64,000 nucleotides of DNA, taken from positions 1-64,000 of the forward strand of contig JACKDJ010000021.1 in the NCBI GenBank assembly GCA_020633625.1, given 5' to 3'. A program made the position numbers and the translations under genes. The notes beneath the pieces were generated by a model, which searched no databases, had not been told where the DNA came from, and saw nothing but the letters and a program-made list of their open reading frames with translations. Source of the stretch: Myxococcales bacterium (GTDB lineage: Bacteria; Myxococcota_A; Bradymonadia; REDH01). This document shows, piece by piece, positions 18,782 to 28,200 of the stretch; the stretch's first letter is position 1; every line of letters starts with the position of its first letter.

Positions 18782-19696
18782 TCAGCGCGGGCGCTCGGCC
18801 GCTCGCAGATCCGAGAGTGCCGCCGCGATCGACGTACATCGCGCCTGCTCGCGTGCTGGGTTGCACTGCGTCCGCGCCCGGTTGAGCTGTGCCTCTGCGG
18901 CCTGACGATCCTCGGCCGAACCCGTGCGGGCCGCCCGGTCGCGGTACGCGACGCCGAGGTTGAAGGGGATGTCGGCGGCTGTCGAGTCGAGCTCCGCCGC
19001 CATCGTCAGGTAGGAGATCGCGAGGTCGTACTCCTCGAGTTCGGAATACACGCGCCCGAGATCCGCCCGGTTCGCGGCGTTCCCGGGCCGGAACTCGGAG
19101 GTATCGAGCACGCAGTTGTCGATCCCGTTCTGGAACACCTGGAGCGCCTCCTGTGGGCGCCCGTAGTCGAAGTAGATGTTCCCCAGCCCGTTGTAGGGCA
19201 GCGGGAAGTAAGGATCCGCATAGATCGCTCGCGTGTAGAGATCGATCGCCCGCCTCACGTCGCCGGCCTCGTCTGCTGACGACGCGAGCCGAAAGAGCGC
19301 GCCCGCATGCTCCGGCGCCTGAGCGATCACCTCTTCGAAGCGCGCCATCGCCTCTTCCGGGCGCCCGAGCGCCGCAAGCGCGATCCCGAGCTGGTAGCGC
19401 GCCTCGGTGTCGCCCGCGTCGAGCTCGATCGCGCGCTCCAGGTAGCGCGTCGCCTCGCCGGGGTTCTGGAACCGCTGCAGGCGGATCAGGCCGAGCATGT
19501 AGTTGGCCTTGGCGCTCGTCGGATCTAGCCGCAGCGACTCCTCGAGCCGACGCGCCGCCTCGACGTTCTCTCCGGCCGCAGCGTACTGAACGCCCTCGGA
19601 GAGCCGCTGGAGCGCCTCGACCTTCGACGTGTCGCACCCCGCGACTCCGAGCCCGAGCAACAGCAAGCCCGCCAGGGCCCGAGGTGAGCGTTGCAT
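18782..19696 (-). CDS. TPR lipoprotein in the glt cluster
   Basis: 304 residues from ATG 19696. The N-terminus MQRSPRALAGLLLLGLGVAG is followed by Cys21 (lipobox GVAGC), so the protein is a lipoprotein. The rest is TPR repeats, for example ARYQLGIALAALGRPEEAMA and PYNGLGNIYFDYGRPQEALQ. The open frame runs upstream to 19843, but the extra residues are Arg-rich and lie over a promoter-like sequence, so ATG 19696 is preferred. It sits between gltG and gltI. A TPR-rich lipoprotein here may be the outer- or inner-membrane anchor for the complex, which is inference; I cannot match it to a named Glt protein. Confidence 0.85.
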   Translation of the reverse strand: MQRSPRALAGLLLLGLGVAGCDTSKVEALQRLSEGVQYAAAGENVEAARRLEESLRLDPTSAKANYMLGLIRLQRFQNPGEATRYLERAIELDAGDTEARYQLGIALAALGRPEEAMARFEEVIAQAPEHAGALFRLASSADEAGDVRRAIDLYTRAIYADPYFPLPYNGLGNIYFDYGRPQEALQVFQNGIDNCVLDTSEFRPGNAANRADLGRVYSELEEYDLAISYLTMAAELDSTAADIPFNLGVAYRDRAARTGSAEDRQAAEAQLNRARTQCNPAREQARCTSIAAALSDLRAAERPR

Positions 19697-19745
19697 GCGC
19701 TTGGACACCGAGGTTCCGGGGTTCGCGTCGACCACTGCCGCGGGC

Positions 19746-19775
19746 AGTCTAACCGACGCCGATCCGCGTCCGCAA
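19746..19775 (-). promoter_or_regulatory. Candidate sigma70 promoter of the TPR lipoprotein-gltI unit
   Basis: On the minus strand TTGCGG (19775-19770), an 18-nt spacer and TAGACT (19751-19746) precede ATG 19696 by about 50 bp. The -10 matches TATAAT at 4 of 6 positions. It supports the downstream start for the lipoprotein. Confidence 0.4.
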
Positions 19776-19888
19776 GCGGCGCGGTCCCGTGCGCGAACGG
19801 CCCACATCGGCGCGTTTTCAGCCCGGTTCCGACGCCGGCACACCGTGTCTCTCCCAGCGCGGGCAGACCACGGCCTGGCCCAACTCCG

Positions 19889-21604
19889 TCACCCGACGGA
19901 AAGAACGAACGGGTAGTTCACGTTGACCGTTCCCCCACCGCCCGGCGCCGGGAAGCGCCACCTTCTTGCGCGGTTGGCGATGCACTGCGCGACCGCGTCA
20001 TTGCCGAGCGTGGATTCAGAGATCCGTGCCCCGGCTACCTGGCCGTCCGGCGCGATGACGAACGCCACCTTCACGAGCCCCTCCAGCTCGGGGTCCGCGC
20101 GCAGCTCCGCCTCATAGCAGGCCCGGACCTCGTTCCGGTGCTCGCGGATCACGCGCGCGATCGTCTCCCGGTCGAGCTGTCCATCGATCAGAGCGTCACC
20201 CGCGGGCTCGACGATCGCGTTCGGCTCGTGCGTGGTCCCCCGCGGCGCCCCGCGCTGCGAGCGCTCGGCATGAACATGCAGACGACGAATGCCGAACCCG
20301 CCCGCACCGAGCGGACCGCGCCCGCCAAACCGGCCGCGACCGCCGTCGCTGACCTGGCCGGCAAGGCCCCGCGAGCCGTACCCTACACCAGGCCCGCTCA
20401 TCGCCCCGATCGCGACGAGCGCGTCGGCGCCGCTGATCCCGGCGCCAAACATCGCGGTCGGACCTGCCGAGCTGAGGACTGCGAGGGCACCCCGGTCCTG
20501 GATCGCCTCGCGCGCCTGCGCGAGCTCGAGATCGCCGTCGGGTGCGCCACGATCGAGCGCCACGTGGCGGTCGGCGTCCACGACTGCCGTGTCGCCTCCC
20601 ACGCGCTCCCGGCTTGGAACGACGCGCTCCCCGCCCTCGACCTCGTCGATCGTGCAGTACGAGTCGAGGTCAGGCTCCGGCGTCTCCACAACGAGGAGCT
20701 GCACGAACCGGTCGCGCGCCTCGAATGTGTCCAACGAGATACCGCCAACGCCCGGCGGCAGGAATGTCACCAGCAGCCACAGAAGCGCGTGCACACCGGC
20801 CGAGAATAGCCCGAACAACAGCGGCGCAGCTTCGCGCCGCTCCCACGGGAGGGTGAGCCTCGGCCGCGTACTCCGGTGAATGAAGAACGTGAGGGCTCCG
20901 ACGACGATCTTCGCTCGCGTGTCTGCACCGAGGGGGAGCGACTCCCCCTTCGAGAGACGCCGCCGCTCGGAGCCGACGTAGAGCTCCCCGGTCATCCCAT
21001 CGGCGATGTGGAGCGCGGGGCTCTCCCCGCCCGTGACGAGGGTGTGCGCGTCGCCGACGCTCGGGTGCGCGACGACGAACGTGCAGCCGTCACGGCTACC
21101 TACCGTGATGTTCTTCGTAGGCGCGTAGATCTCCTCGGTCAGCACGAAGTCGTTGTACAGCACAGCGATCTCGACGCTGCCGTCGGTCGCCGCGGGTCGC
21201 GCCAGGAAGCGACGCGCGTACAGGACCTCGTCGCAGGGCCAATCCTTCGACAGATCGATGGCCATCCGCGCCCGCGCTTCGGTGACACCTGCAGCCATCC
21301 GGTCGTGCCTGAGGACGACGACCTCGGTGCCGCCGAGGGTGATCCGGTCGCGGTGGTGGATCTCGCGCTTGTTGACGCGCACACCGTTCACACACGTCCC
21401 GCGTCCGCTGCCAAGATCGATGACGAAGACGCCTGCCTCGCCGTTCTCGATCAGCGCATGCAGCCGCCCGACTCCGGGATCATCGATCGCAACGTCCGCG
21501 CCCGCGTGGCTGCCGAGCTTGATTGGGTTCCCAGTGCGCCGATCGGTCCGGACGAGCGCACCGTTCTGGTAGATCTCGAAGTAGAGCGTCTCGGGTGTGG
21601 CCAT
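19889..21604 (-). CDS. gltG: GltG-like FHA/TonB-like motility protein, copy 1
   Basis: 571 residues from ATG 21604 (reads MATPETLYFEIYQNG, as in copy 2). Order: FHA domain (residues about 5-100, GVFVIDLGSGRGTCVNGVRV), a second degenerate FHA-like unit (about 155-250), one membrane helix (APLLFGLFSAGVHALLWLLV), a Gly/Asp-rich periplasmic linker and the AgmX/PglI C-terminal domain with paired cysteines (EVRACYEAEL, AVAQCIANR) ending GGGTVNVNYPFVLSVG. M. xanthus GltG is an inner-membrane protein with this architecture, thought to carry motor force across the periplasm. The usual FHA Arg and Ser are replaced (KLGSHA, GRLHA). The linker lacks the Glu-Pro run of copy 2. It has its own ECF-type promoter. 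Confidence 0.88.
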   Translation of the reverse strand: MATPETLYFEIYQNGALVRTDRRTGNPIKLGSHAGADVAIDDPGVGRLHALIENGEAGVFVIDLGSGRGTCVNGVRVNKREIHHRDRITLGGTEVVVLRHDRMAAGVTEARARMAIDLSKDWPCDEVLYARRFLARPAATDGSVEIAVLYNDFVLTEEIYAPTKNITVGSRDGCTFVVAHPSVGDAHTLVTGGESPALHIADGMTGELYVGSERRRLSKGESLPLGADTRAKIVVGALTFFIHRSTRPRLTLPWERREAAPLLFGLFSAGVHALLWLLVTFLPPGVGGISLDTFEARDRFVQLLVVETPEPDLDSYCTIDEVEGGERVVPSRERVGGDTAVVDADRHVALDRGAPDGDLELAQAREAIQDRGALAVLSSAGPTAMFGAGISGADALVAIGAMSGPGVGYGSRGLAGQVSDGGRGRFGGRGPLGAGGFGIRRLHVHAERSQRGAPRGTTHEPNAIVEPAGDALIDGQLDRETIARVIREHRNEVRACYEAELRADPELEGLVKVAFVIAPDGQVAGARISESTLGNDAVAQCIANRARRWRFPAPGGGGTVNVNYPFVLSVG

Positions 21605-21670
21605 CGGAGCATCCCTCGGTCCGAAGTGGACCCGCTCGCGCGTACCGTCAGCGGGTGAAGTCGCTGCGGA

Positions 21671-21698
21671 TCTGACCACCCTCCGCCCTCGAAGTTCC
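21671..21698 (-). promoter_or_regulatory. ECF-type (RpoE-like) promoter of gltG copy 1
   Basis: Minus strand: GGAACTT (21698-21692), 15-nt spacer, GTCAGA (21676-21671). This is the classical RpoE/ECF layout and is identical in both boxes and spacing to the element before cglF (23963-23990), while the spacers differ. The start codon lies about 67 bp downstream. Confidence 0.55.
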
Positions 21699-21900
21699 CC
21701 ACTCGTTTGTTCTTCGGTCCGTCCACGAGAGGCAGACAGCCGTGCCCCGACGCGCCTCGTCCCTCCTAGCGCAGCTTAGTCGCGCTCGTGCGCCGCGAAT
21801 CGGCGCGCAGGCGGCGGGCGGGCTCCTGGCGCAAGCCGTCGGCGCGACCTGCGCTCGGAACGTCGCCCAAGATCCCTCCCACCGGAGGCGGTCGAACTCG

Positions 21901-21931
21901 CCGCGCACCCGGGTGCGCGGCCAGACTGGCC
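21901..21931. terminator. Perfect 20-bp palindrome plus hairpin after gltG copy 2
   Basis: 21901-21920 is a perfect palindrome (CCGCGCACCC/GGGTGCGCGG). Next to it, GGCCA-GAC-TGGCC (21919-21931) forms a second small hairpin. They begin 2 bp after the stop of the gltG copy reading leftward. No T-run follows, so intrinsic termination is uncertain; mRNA 3'-end protection or a protein site are alternatives. Confidence 0.35.
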
Positions 21932-21932
21932 G

Positions 21933-23666
21933 TCAGCCCGGGGTGAGCACGAACGGGTAGTTGACGTTGACCGTGCCGCCGCCACGCGGCTCCGGGAAGC
22001 GCCAGCGTCGGACGCGGTTCGCGATGCACTGGCCGACCGCATCGTTACCGAGCGTCGACTCCGAGATCCGCGCGCCCGCGACCTGGCCGTCGGCCGCGAT
22101 GACGAACGCGACCTTCACGAGCCCCTGGAGCTCGGGATTCGACTGAAGCTCTGCCTCGTAGCACGCGCGCACCTCGCGGCGGTGCTCACGGATGACGCGG
22201 GCGATGAGCTCTCGATCGAGCTGCCCCTCGATAGCGACGTCGGAGCCGATCTGGACAGTTGGGACGCGCGCCTCGCGGGAGATCGACGCCCCCTCACGGC
22301 CGATGGACCCGTCGCCGCCCGCGCGGCCACCCCGGATCCCGAAGCCGCCGGCGCCAAGCGGGCCGCCGCCGATAAACCGGCCGCCCCCGCCGATGCCACC
22401 GCCGTAGCTGCCGAGCCCGCGCGAGCCGTACGAGGCGCCGACCTCGCTCCCACCCATCGCGCCGATGGCGACGAGCGCGTCGGAGCCGCTGAGCCCGGTG
22501 CCGAACATCGCCGCCGGGCCCACCTGGTTGAGCACCGCGAGCGCACCTCGGTCCTGGACCGCGTCGCGCGCCATGGCGAGCTCGATCTCCCCCGGCGGGA
22601 GGTCGCCCTCGAGGGCCATCCTGCGGTCGTCCTCGTCGGGTGCCTGCTCGTCGCCCGCGCGTCCCTCGTCCTCTGCAGCGCGCTCACCGCCCTGCTCTTC
22701 CTCCTGTTCGGTGGGCTCGGGCTCCGGCTCGGGCTCGGGCTGGATGTCCTCGATCAGGACCTGCACGAACCGGTCTCGGGCGCCAAACGCGTCGAGCGCG
22801 AGATCGCCGACGCCCGGCGGCAGGAACATGACGAGGAGCCACAGCAGCGCGTGGATTCCGGCCGAGAACAGCCCGAACAGCAGCGGAGTGGCTTCCTTTC
22901 GCTCCCACGGGAGGATGATGGCCGGCCGCGTGCTCCGGTGGACGAAGAAGGTGACGTCTCCGACGACGATCTTGGCACGCGTGTCTTCGCCAAGGGGCAG
23001 CGACTCGCGCCTGGAGAGGGGCCGCCGCTCGGTGCCAACGTACAGCTCGCCGGTCATCCCGTCGGCGAGGTTCAGCGTCGGGGTCGCGCCGCCACTGACC
23101 AGAGTGTGCGACTCGCCGACGCTCGCATGCTCGACGAGGAAGGTGCAGCCGGCGGCGCTGCCGAGCGTGATGTCCTTCGTCGGCGCATAGATCTCTTCGG
23201 CGAGGACGAAGTCGTTGTAGAGCATCGCGAGCTCGACACTGCCGTCGGTCGCGGCGGGCCGGGCCAGGAAGCGACGAGCATACAGGACCTCGTCGCGCGG
23301 CCGATTCGTCGCCGGATCGATGGCCATGCGCTCGCGCGCCTCAGCGACCGCGGCCGCCTTCTCGTCGTGCGTCAGAAAGATGATCTCGGTGCTTCCGAGC
23401 GTGATCTTGTCGCGGTGCGTAAGCTCGCGTTTGTTGACGCGCTCACCGTTTACGAGCGTCCCGCGTCCGCTGCCGAGATCGATGACGAACACGCCGGCGT
23501 CGGTCTTCTCGACCATCGCGTGCGCGCGACCGACATCCGGGTCGTCGATCGCCACATGGGACTTCGCGTGACTACCGAGCTTGATCGCGCTCTCGGAACA
23601 CTGGTCCGTTCGAACGAGCGTCCCGTTCTGGTAGATCTCGAAGTAGAGGATCTCGGGCTGAGCCAT
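21933..23666 (-). CDS. gltG: GltG-like FHA/TonB-like motility protein, copy 2
   Basis: 577 residues, colinear with copy 1: FHA domain (VFVIDLGSGRGTLVNGERVN), a second FHA-like unit, a membrane helix (TPLLFGLFSAGIHALLWLLV), linker, and the AgmX/PglI C-terminal domain (EVRACYEAELQSNPELQGLV ... AVGQCIANRVRRW ... VNYPFVLTPG). The linker just after the helix holds a Glu-Pro run (QPEPEPEPEP) like those of TonB proteins, which span the periplasm; copy 1 lacks it. FHA contact residues are changed in the same way (KLGSHA, GRAHA). The gene follows cglF by 16 bp, the usual gltF/cglF-gltG order. It is inferred to be the ancestral-type copy because it keeps that neighbour. Confidence 0.9.
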   Translation of the reverse strand: MAQPEILYFEIYQNGTLVRTDQCSESAIKLGSHAKSHVAIDDPDVGRAHAMVEKTDAGVFVIDLGSGRGTLVNGERVNKRELTHRDKITLGSTEIIFLTHDEKAAAVAEARERMAIDPATNRPRDEVLYARRFLARPAATDGSVELAMLYNDFVLAEEIYAPTKDITLGSAAGCTFLVEHASVGESHTLVSGGATPTLNLADGMTGELYVGTERRPLSRRESLPLGEDTRAKIVVGDVTFFVHRSTRPAIILPWERKEATPLLFGLFSAGIHALLWLLVMFLPPGVGDLALDAFGARDRFVQVLIEDIQPEPEPEPEPTEQEEEQGGERAAEDEGRAGDEQAPDEDDRRMALEGDLPPGEIELAMARDAVQDRGALAVLNQVGPAAMFGTGLSGSDALVAIGAMGGSEVGASYGSRGLGSYGGGIGGGGRFIGGGPLGAGGFGIRGGRAGGDGSIGREGASISREARVPTVQIGSDVAIEGQLDRELIARVIREHRREVRACYEAELQSNPELQGLVKVAFVIAADGQVAGARISESTLGNDAVGQCIANRVRRWRFPEPRGGGTVNVNYPFVLTPG

Positions 23667-23682
23667 GGGAGCGTCCGGAGGT

Positions 23683-23937
23683 TCAGAGAGCTTCGACCGA
23701 CTGGACCATCTCGGGGATGAAGTCGGTACGGATTCGGATCAGGTTGGACTCCTTGCCGTGCCGCTGTCCGCTGACGACGTCCCCGTCCGGGCGCACGAGC
23801 TGTCCTTCGACGTAGTCGTTCTCGAAGTCGTACGTCGTGGTGTCCTCGTACCGCGTGTTGCCTCGATCCTGGCCGAACGCGGCAGAGGACACCCCGAGCG
23901 ACGCGAGCAGGACGATGGTGAGCTTCAGGCGGTTCAT
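23683..23937 (-). CDS. cglF: Small periplasmic CglF-like motility protein
   Basis: 84 residues with signal peptide MNRLKLTIVLLASLGVSSAA and cleavage near AFGQ. The mature part has a pattern I associate with the myxobacterial 'adventurous gliding motility protein CglF' group: TTYDFENDYVEGQLVRPDGD, then SNLIRIRTDFIPEMVQSVEAL at the C-terminus. It has a good ribosome site (GGAGGT, 3 nt before ATG) and its own ECF-type promoter. It lies between the gltE-like lipoprotein and gltG, where the M. xanthus G1 cluster has a small gene. Family recall is the main evidence, so the name is less sure than the secretion. Confidence 0.7.
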   Translation of the reverse strand: MNRLKLTIVLLASLGVSSAAFGQDRGNTRYEDTTTYDFENDYVEGQLVRPDGDVVSGQRHGKESNLIRIRTDFIPEMVQSVEAL

Positions 23938-23962
23938 GGCACCTCCAGGGGCAGACGTGGTG

Positions 23963-23990
23963 TCTGACAGTTCATCGTGCGCGAAGTTCC
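23963..23990 (-). promoter_or_regulatory. ECF-type (RpoE-like) promoter of cglF-gltG
   Basis: Minus strand: GGAACTT (23990-23984), 15-nt spacer, GTCAGA (23968-23963), about 25 bp before the cglF ATG. Boxes and spacing are the same as at 21671-21698. It would let an ECF sigma factor express cglF-gltG independently of the upstream gltC promoter. Confidence 0.55.
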
Positions 23991-24010
23991 ACCCTCACGC
24001 GATCTTTTCT

Positions 24011-25267
24011 TCAGTCCGCGCAGGCGGCCGCGTCCTCTGGCGTTGCCTCGCCCAGGAAGACCAGTGAGTCGAGCAGCTGCCGCAGGTTCGCGCGACGTCG
24101 AGCGACGTCCGAGCCTAGCTCGCCACTGGACCCGTTCGCCGCAAGGAAGCGCCCGTACTGACGGCATGCCTCCGGGTAGTCCTGGCGCCCTTCCTGGTAG
24201 AGCAGCGCCAGGTTGAACAGCGCGCCTGGATCGCTCGGACGCTGCTCGAGCACCGCGCGATACTCGCGCTCCGCGCCGTCGAGATCTTCGATGCCGCGCA
24301 GAGCGGCACCGTACGAGAGGCGCACCTCGAGGTCCGTCGGCCGCTGCGCGAGCACCTGAGAGAATGCGCGGACCGCGGTGTCGTAGTCGCGGAAGCTCAG
24401 CGCCATCGCGCCCAGGTTGACCCACGCCTCGGTCAGCCCGGCGTCGAGCTCGACGGCTCGTCGGAACTCGCCATAAGCCGAGATCACGTCGTCCTCTCGC
24501 AAGTCGATCAGGCCCAGCCGGTTGTGCAGCACGGCCTGGTCGATGCCGAGCAGGACGGCGTTCTCGCACACGAGCCGCGCGAGCTGGAGCTGGCCCTGCT
24601 CGTAGTAGATCTTCGACAGACGAGCGTAGGCGTCCGCGTTCGCCCCGTCGCCGCCAAGCGCGAAGCGAAGCCGCTCGATCTGCGCGTCGGTCGACGACGT
24701 ACCGCTGGGCGGCTGTGCCTCACCGAGCGCGTAGAGCACCGCGAGGTTGATGTTGCAGCCGGCCTCGGTCTCGCGACGAGCGATGCACTCGTCGATCACG
24801 GACTTCGCGCCGCGAAAGTCTCGCTGCGCCATGTGGATGAACGCGATGTTCGCGAGCCCGGCCGCGAACGTCTCGTCTTCGGCCGTCAGCTCGCGGAAGA
24901 TCGCCTCCGCTCCCGCGGCGTCGCCCTGCTCCCAGGTGACGAGCCCGAGGTTGAAACGCGCGTCGCGCGCCAGCTCCTCGTTCGTCGCGGCCTGCGTGAA
25001 CAGGTCGCGAATCGTGGCTAGGTCGCGCTGCCCCTCTGGCCGGCTCCGGTACAGCTGCACGGCGCGAACGAACGCGTCGCGCGTGTTCGCGATCCGGCGC
25101 GCCTCGAGCTCCTCGGCGGTCGGCCCGGCCGGGGTGACCTCGACGGTCGGTGTGATCTCATTGCCACCAACGTTCGTCTCGCGCGGGGGCTGCGACCCGC
25201 CGCAGGCGGCGAGTCCAGCGAGCGCCAGCACGCGCCAGCCGCGCACGATGCGGTTCGTCGTCTTCAC
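24011..25267 (-). CDS. gltE: TPR lipoprotein, GltE/AglT-like
   Basis: 418 residues. The signal ends in a lipobox (LAGLAAC, Cys22) followed by GGSQPP. The rest is TPR repeats such as ARFNLGLVTWEQGDAAGAEA, LHNRLGLIDLREDDVISAYG and GALFNLALLYQEGRQDYPEA. M. xanthus GltE (AglT) is a TPR lipoprotein encoded next to GltD and needed for the envelope-spanning complex. Here the GTG start overlaps the stop of the gltD-like gene (GTGA), as expected for coupled partners. A 73-bp gap with an internal ECF promoter follows before cglF. Confidence 0.85.
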   Translation of the reverse strand: MKTTNRIVRGWRVLALAGLAACGGSQPPRETNVGGNEITPTVEVTPAGPTAEELEARRIANTRDAFVRAVQLYRSRPEGQRDLATIRDLFTQAATNEELARDARFNLGLVTWEQGDAAGAEAIFRELTAEDETFAAGLANIAFIHMAQRDFRGAKSVIDECIARRETEAGCNINLAVLYALGEAQPPSGTSSTDAQIERLRFALGGDGANADAYARLSKIYYEQGQLQLARLVCENAVLLGIDQAVLHNRLGLIDLREDDVISAYGEFRRAVELDAGLTEAWVNLGAMALSFRDYDTAVRAFSQVLAQRPTDLEVRLSYGAALRGIEDLDGAEREYRAVLEQRPSDPGALFNLALLYQEGRQDYPEACRQYGRFLAANGSSGELGSDVARRRANLRQLLDSLVFLGEATPEDAAACAD

Positions 25268-28200
25268 GGGGCCACCTCCTGCGGGGCGGGCTGCTCGGGT
25301 GCCGCGGGGACTACCGGCGCTGCGGAGCGACGCGGCGCCTCCACCTCGACCTCGACGTCGCCGATCTCGAGCGTTTCGGGGACACGGAGCGGCGTGCGAT
25401 ACGGAACGACGCCGGTGTCGAAGCCCGGCTCCACGCGGACCTCGGCGCCGGCTTTGAACGTGGGGTCGAGCTCGGTGTAGCGCGCCGCCGCCAGCTCGGA
25501 GTACTCGTTGAACCAGCCGGTCGACCGCGCGATCTCGATGGCGGCGGCGTACTGCTGCATCGCCATCCCCTTCACCTCTTCGGCGCGCGCCTCGATCTCG
25601 CTGCGATATGCCTCCTCCTCGACGGGCGAGAGGCCCGCAGGCACGGGCGCATCGATCAGCTCCTCGAAGAAGATGTGGTACATCTGGCCGAGGCGAGCGA
25701 ACGCGGCGATGGACCAGCCGGGCCGCCCGTAGGTCTGCATGATGTCGGCGTACGCCGCCGTCGCGTCGGTACCGAGCTGCAGTCGCCGCGTGACGGCGGC
25801 CTGGACCTGCGCCTCGGTGCCCGCGAACTCGATGCCCTCGAACTCCTTGTAGATCTCCTCGGCCTGCATGAACGCCGCGCGTGCCGCGGCGTCCGTCGCG
25901 GCAGGCGACAGCTCCGCGCGCGCCTCGGGCGACAGTCCCGCGAAGGCCTGGACGGCGTCACGGTACTGCCCGAGCGCGCGCGCGGCGGAGCCACGTGCGC
26001 TGCTCGCTGCCGTGATGTCTGCGATGTGGACGAGCGACTCGATCGCGCGCGAAGGCAAGACGCGACCGTATCGCTCGGCGACCCGCTCGAAGCTGGCGAC
26101 CGCGTCCCGCGTCTCGCCGCGCTGCCGGTTTACCTCGGCGATCTGATAGGTCGCCTCGGCGATGCCCTTCCGCTCCTCGGCGTCGTTCGCGTTCGACACC
26201 CGAATGTAGGCCTCGTAGTCGCTGATTGCCTGCGTCCACTGGCTTAGCCCGGCGCGGAACTCGGCGGCGTTCGCCAGCGCGGACCGAACGTTTTCTCCGC
26301 GGGGAACACGCTGATAGTAGAGCTCGTACTGCGAGGCAGCGCGCTCGTACATCGCCATCCGGTGGTACGTGCGGCCGAGCTGGTATGTGATCTCTTCGAC
26401 GAGGTCCGAGTCGGGGCAGTACTGCTGCAGGTAGCCCATCGCCGAGATCGAGTAGTCGAGCTTCGCGGCCAGATCGAAGGCGAGCGCGGCGTTGTACAGA
26501 CCGCGGCATCGGAGGTCGGAGTCGAAGTGGTTCTCGACGAAGCCGATGAAGCAGTGGCCGGCCTCCTCGTACTTCAGGTCCGTCTGCTCGCCGAGGCACT
26601 GGCGGAAGTCGACCTGCGCGCTCAGGTCCTGCAGCAGCGCCGAGAACTCGGGGTCCGTGTTTAGCCGCGCGGAAGCCTTGAACCGGTCGATCCAGACCTT
26701 CATGTCTTCGAAGCGTCGCGCCAGCGCGAGCGAGTCGAGCGCCAGCTCTGCCGAGGTCACCGCCCGCTGGTCCGTGACCTCGGGGTGGTCGAGCGCGATT
26801 GCACCGAACCGGTTCGCCGCTTCGTCGAGGTGGTCGTAGTTGTAATAGAGGAACGCGACGACGTACTCGACTTCGGCTGCGCGAGCGGGGTCGGATGTGG
26901 TCGCGAGGTACCGATTACACGCGTTCATCATCTGCGTGTACGTCTCCGGGATCTCTCTGGGCTCGGGGACGGGCGGAAGTTCGTCCTCGTCCGTCGTCGC
27001 CGTCCCCGCGCTCGTCGTGGCGGCGGCCGACAGGTCGACGGTGTTGGAGTACGCCACGCAAGCGGCGTGCGTCGACTCCTCGTCGAACTGGTTCGCCTGC
27101 GGCGTCGAGAGCGCGAGTGACCGGTCGTACGCGCGCGCCGCGGCCTCCCATGACTCGTTCCGGTACAGCAGCTCGCCGTAGTAGAACCACATCTGGTACG
27201 CGTACGGACTGTCGCCGAAGACCTCGACGTAGTCGCCGTACAGCGCGAACGCGAGCGCATACAGCGTCTCGTTTGCGGTGACCTGACCCTCGCGGTGGTA
27301 CGTCGTCGCCAGCGCACGAACCAGCTCCTCGATCTGCCGCCCGGTGGCGGCCACGCGCTCCGCGTCCGCGTCCGCGAACCCGGACGCCAGCCGATACAGC
27401 TCCACGAGGCGGCGCGTTTCGCGTACGACCTCCACGTCGTTCGCCATCGGGCGTGTGTTCCGGACGATCTCGCGCTGGTACTCGACGATATCGAAGCTGC
27501 TCGAGTTGAGCCCGATCAGCGTGCGGTACAGCGTATTCGAGTCCTCGTACGCCGCGCGGTCGCCGTAGATTCGCGCCAGGCGCGCCACGAGGTCGAACGC
27601 CTCGTCGGGTGCAATCTGCGTGAAGAACTCCAGCGCTGCCGACGCGGGGTAGACCTCGCTGTAGAACAGCGTCATGTCGCGCAGCGCGTCGCGCCGGATG
27701 CGGATCGTGCTCGGCGTCGATCCGGACTCGGTCGCCGCGATCGCGTCGTAGAGCAGCTGAATCGCGTGCTCGTAGCCCGCCGCGTCACGCGCCAGATTGT
27801 ACTCGACCCACGCGAGCTTGTAGAGCGCGTACGGGTAGCCGGTCGAGTCGGGGAACTGAGTGACCGCCTCGTAGTAGACCCGCGCCTCTTCCATGTCCCC
27901 GTCGACGAACAGAAGTTCGCCGAGCATCAGCAGCGCTTGAGCCAGGTAGGCGCTGTTCGGATGGTTGAGGGCGAGGTCCTCGAACACGATCCGCGCAGCG
28001 TCGTTCTGGCCGAGCTGCAGCATGTTCGCGCCGAGGTAGTACAGGACCGCGTCGATGTCGTCGTACGTGTCGTAGTACTGCTCGTAGATGTCTGCGTAGA
28101 GCGCGATCGCCTGGTTGGCGAACGCGTCGGACTGCTCGAGGTCTGCGTTGGCGGCCTCTTCGTAAGCGACGGCACGCTGTGGATTCAGGTCACGCAGGTC

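Larger units (their letters stand above)
21605..21932. other. 328-bp region between the two gltG copies
   Basis: No convincing gene. On the gltG-copy-2 side it holds the hairpins at 21901-21931; on the copy-1 side it holds the ECF-type promoter at 21671-21698. The rest shows nothing recognisable. Short frames on both strands here lack ribosome sites and family features. Confidence 0.6.

Noticed and set aside
19697..19843. Longer N-terminus for the TPR lipoprotein
   Set aside because: It would bury the signal peptide behind 49 Arg-rich residues and runs across a promoter-like sequence.
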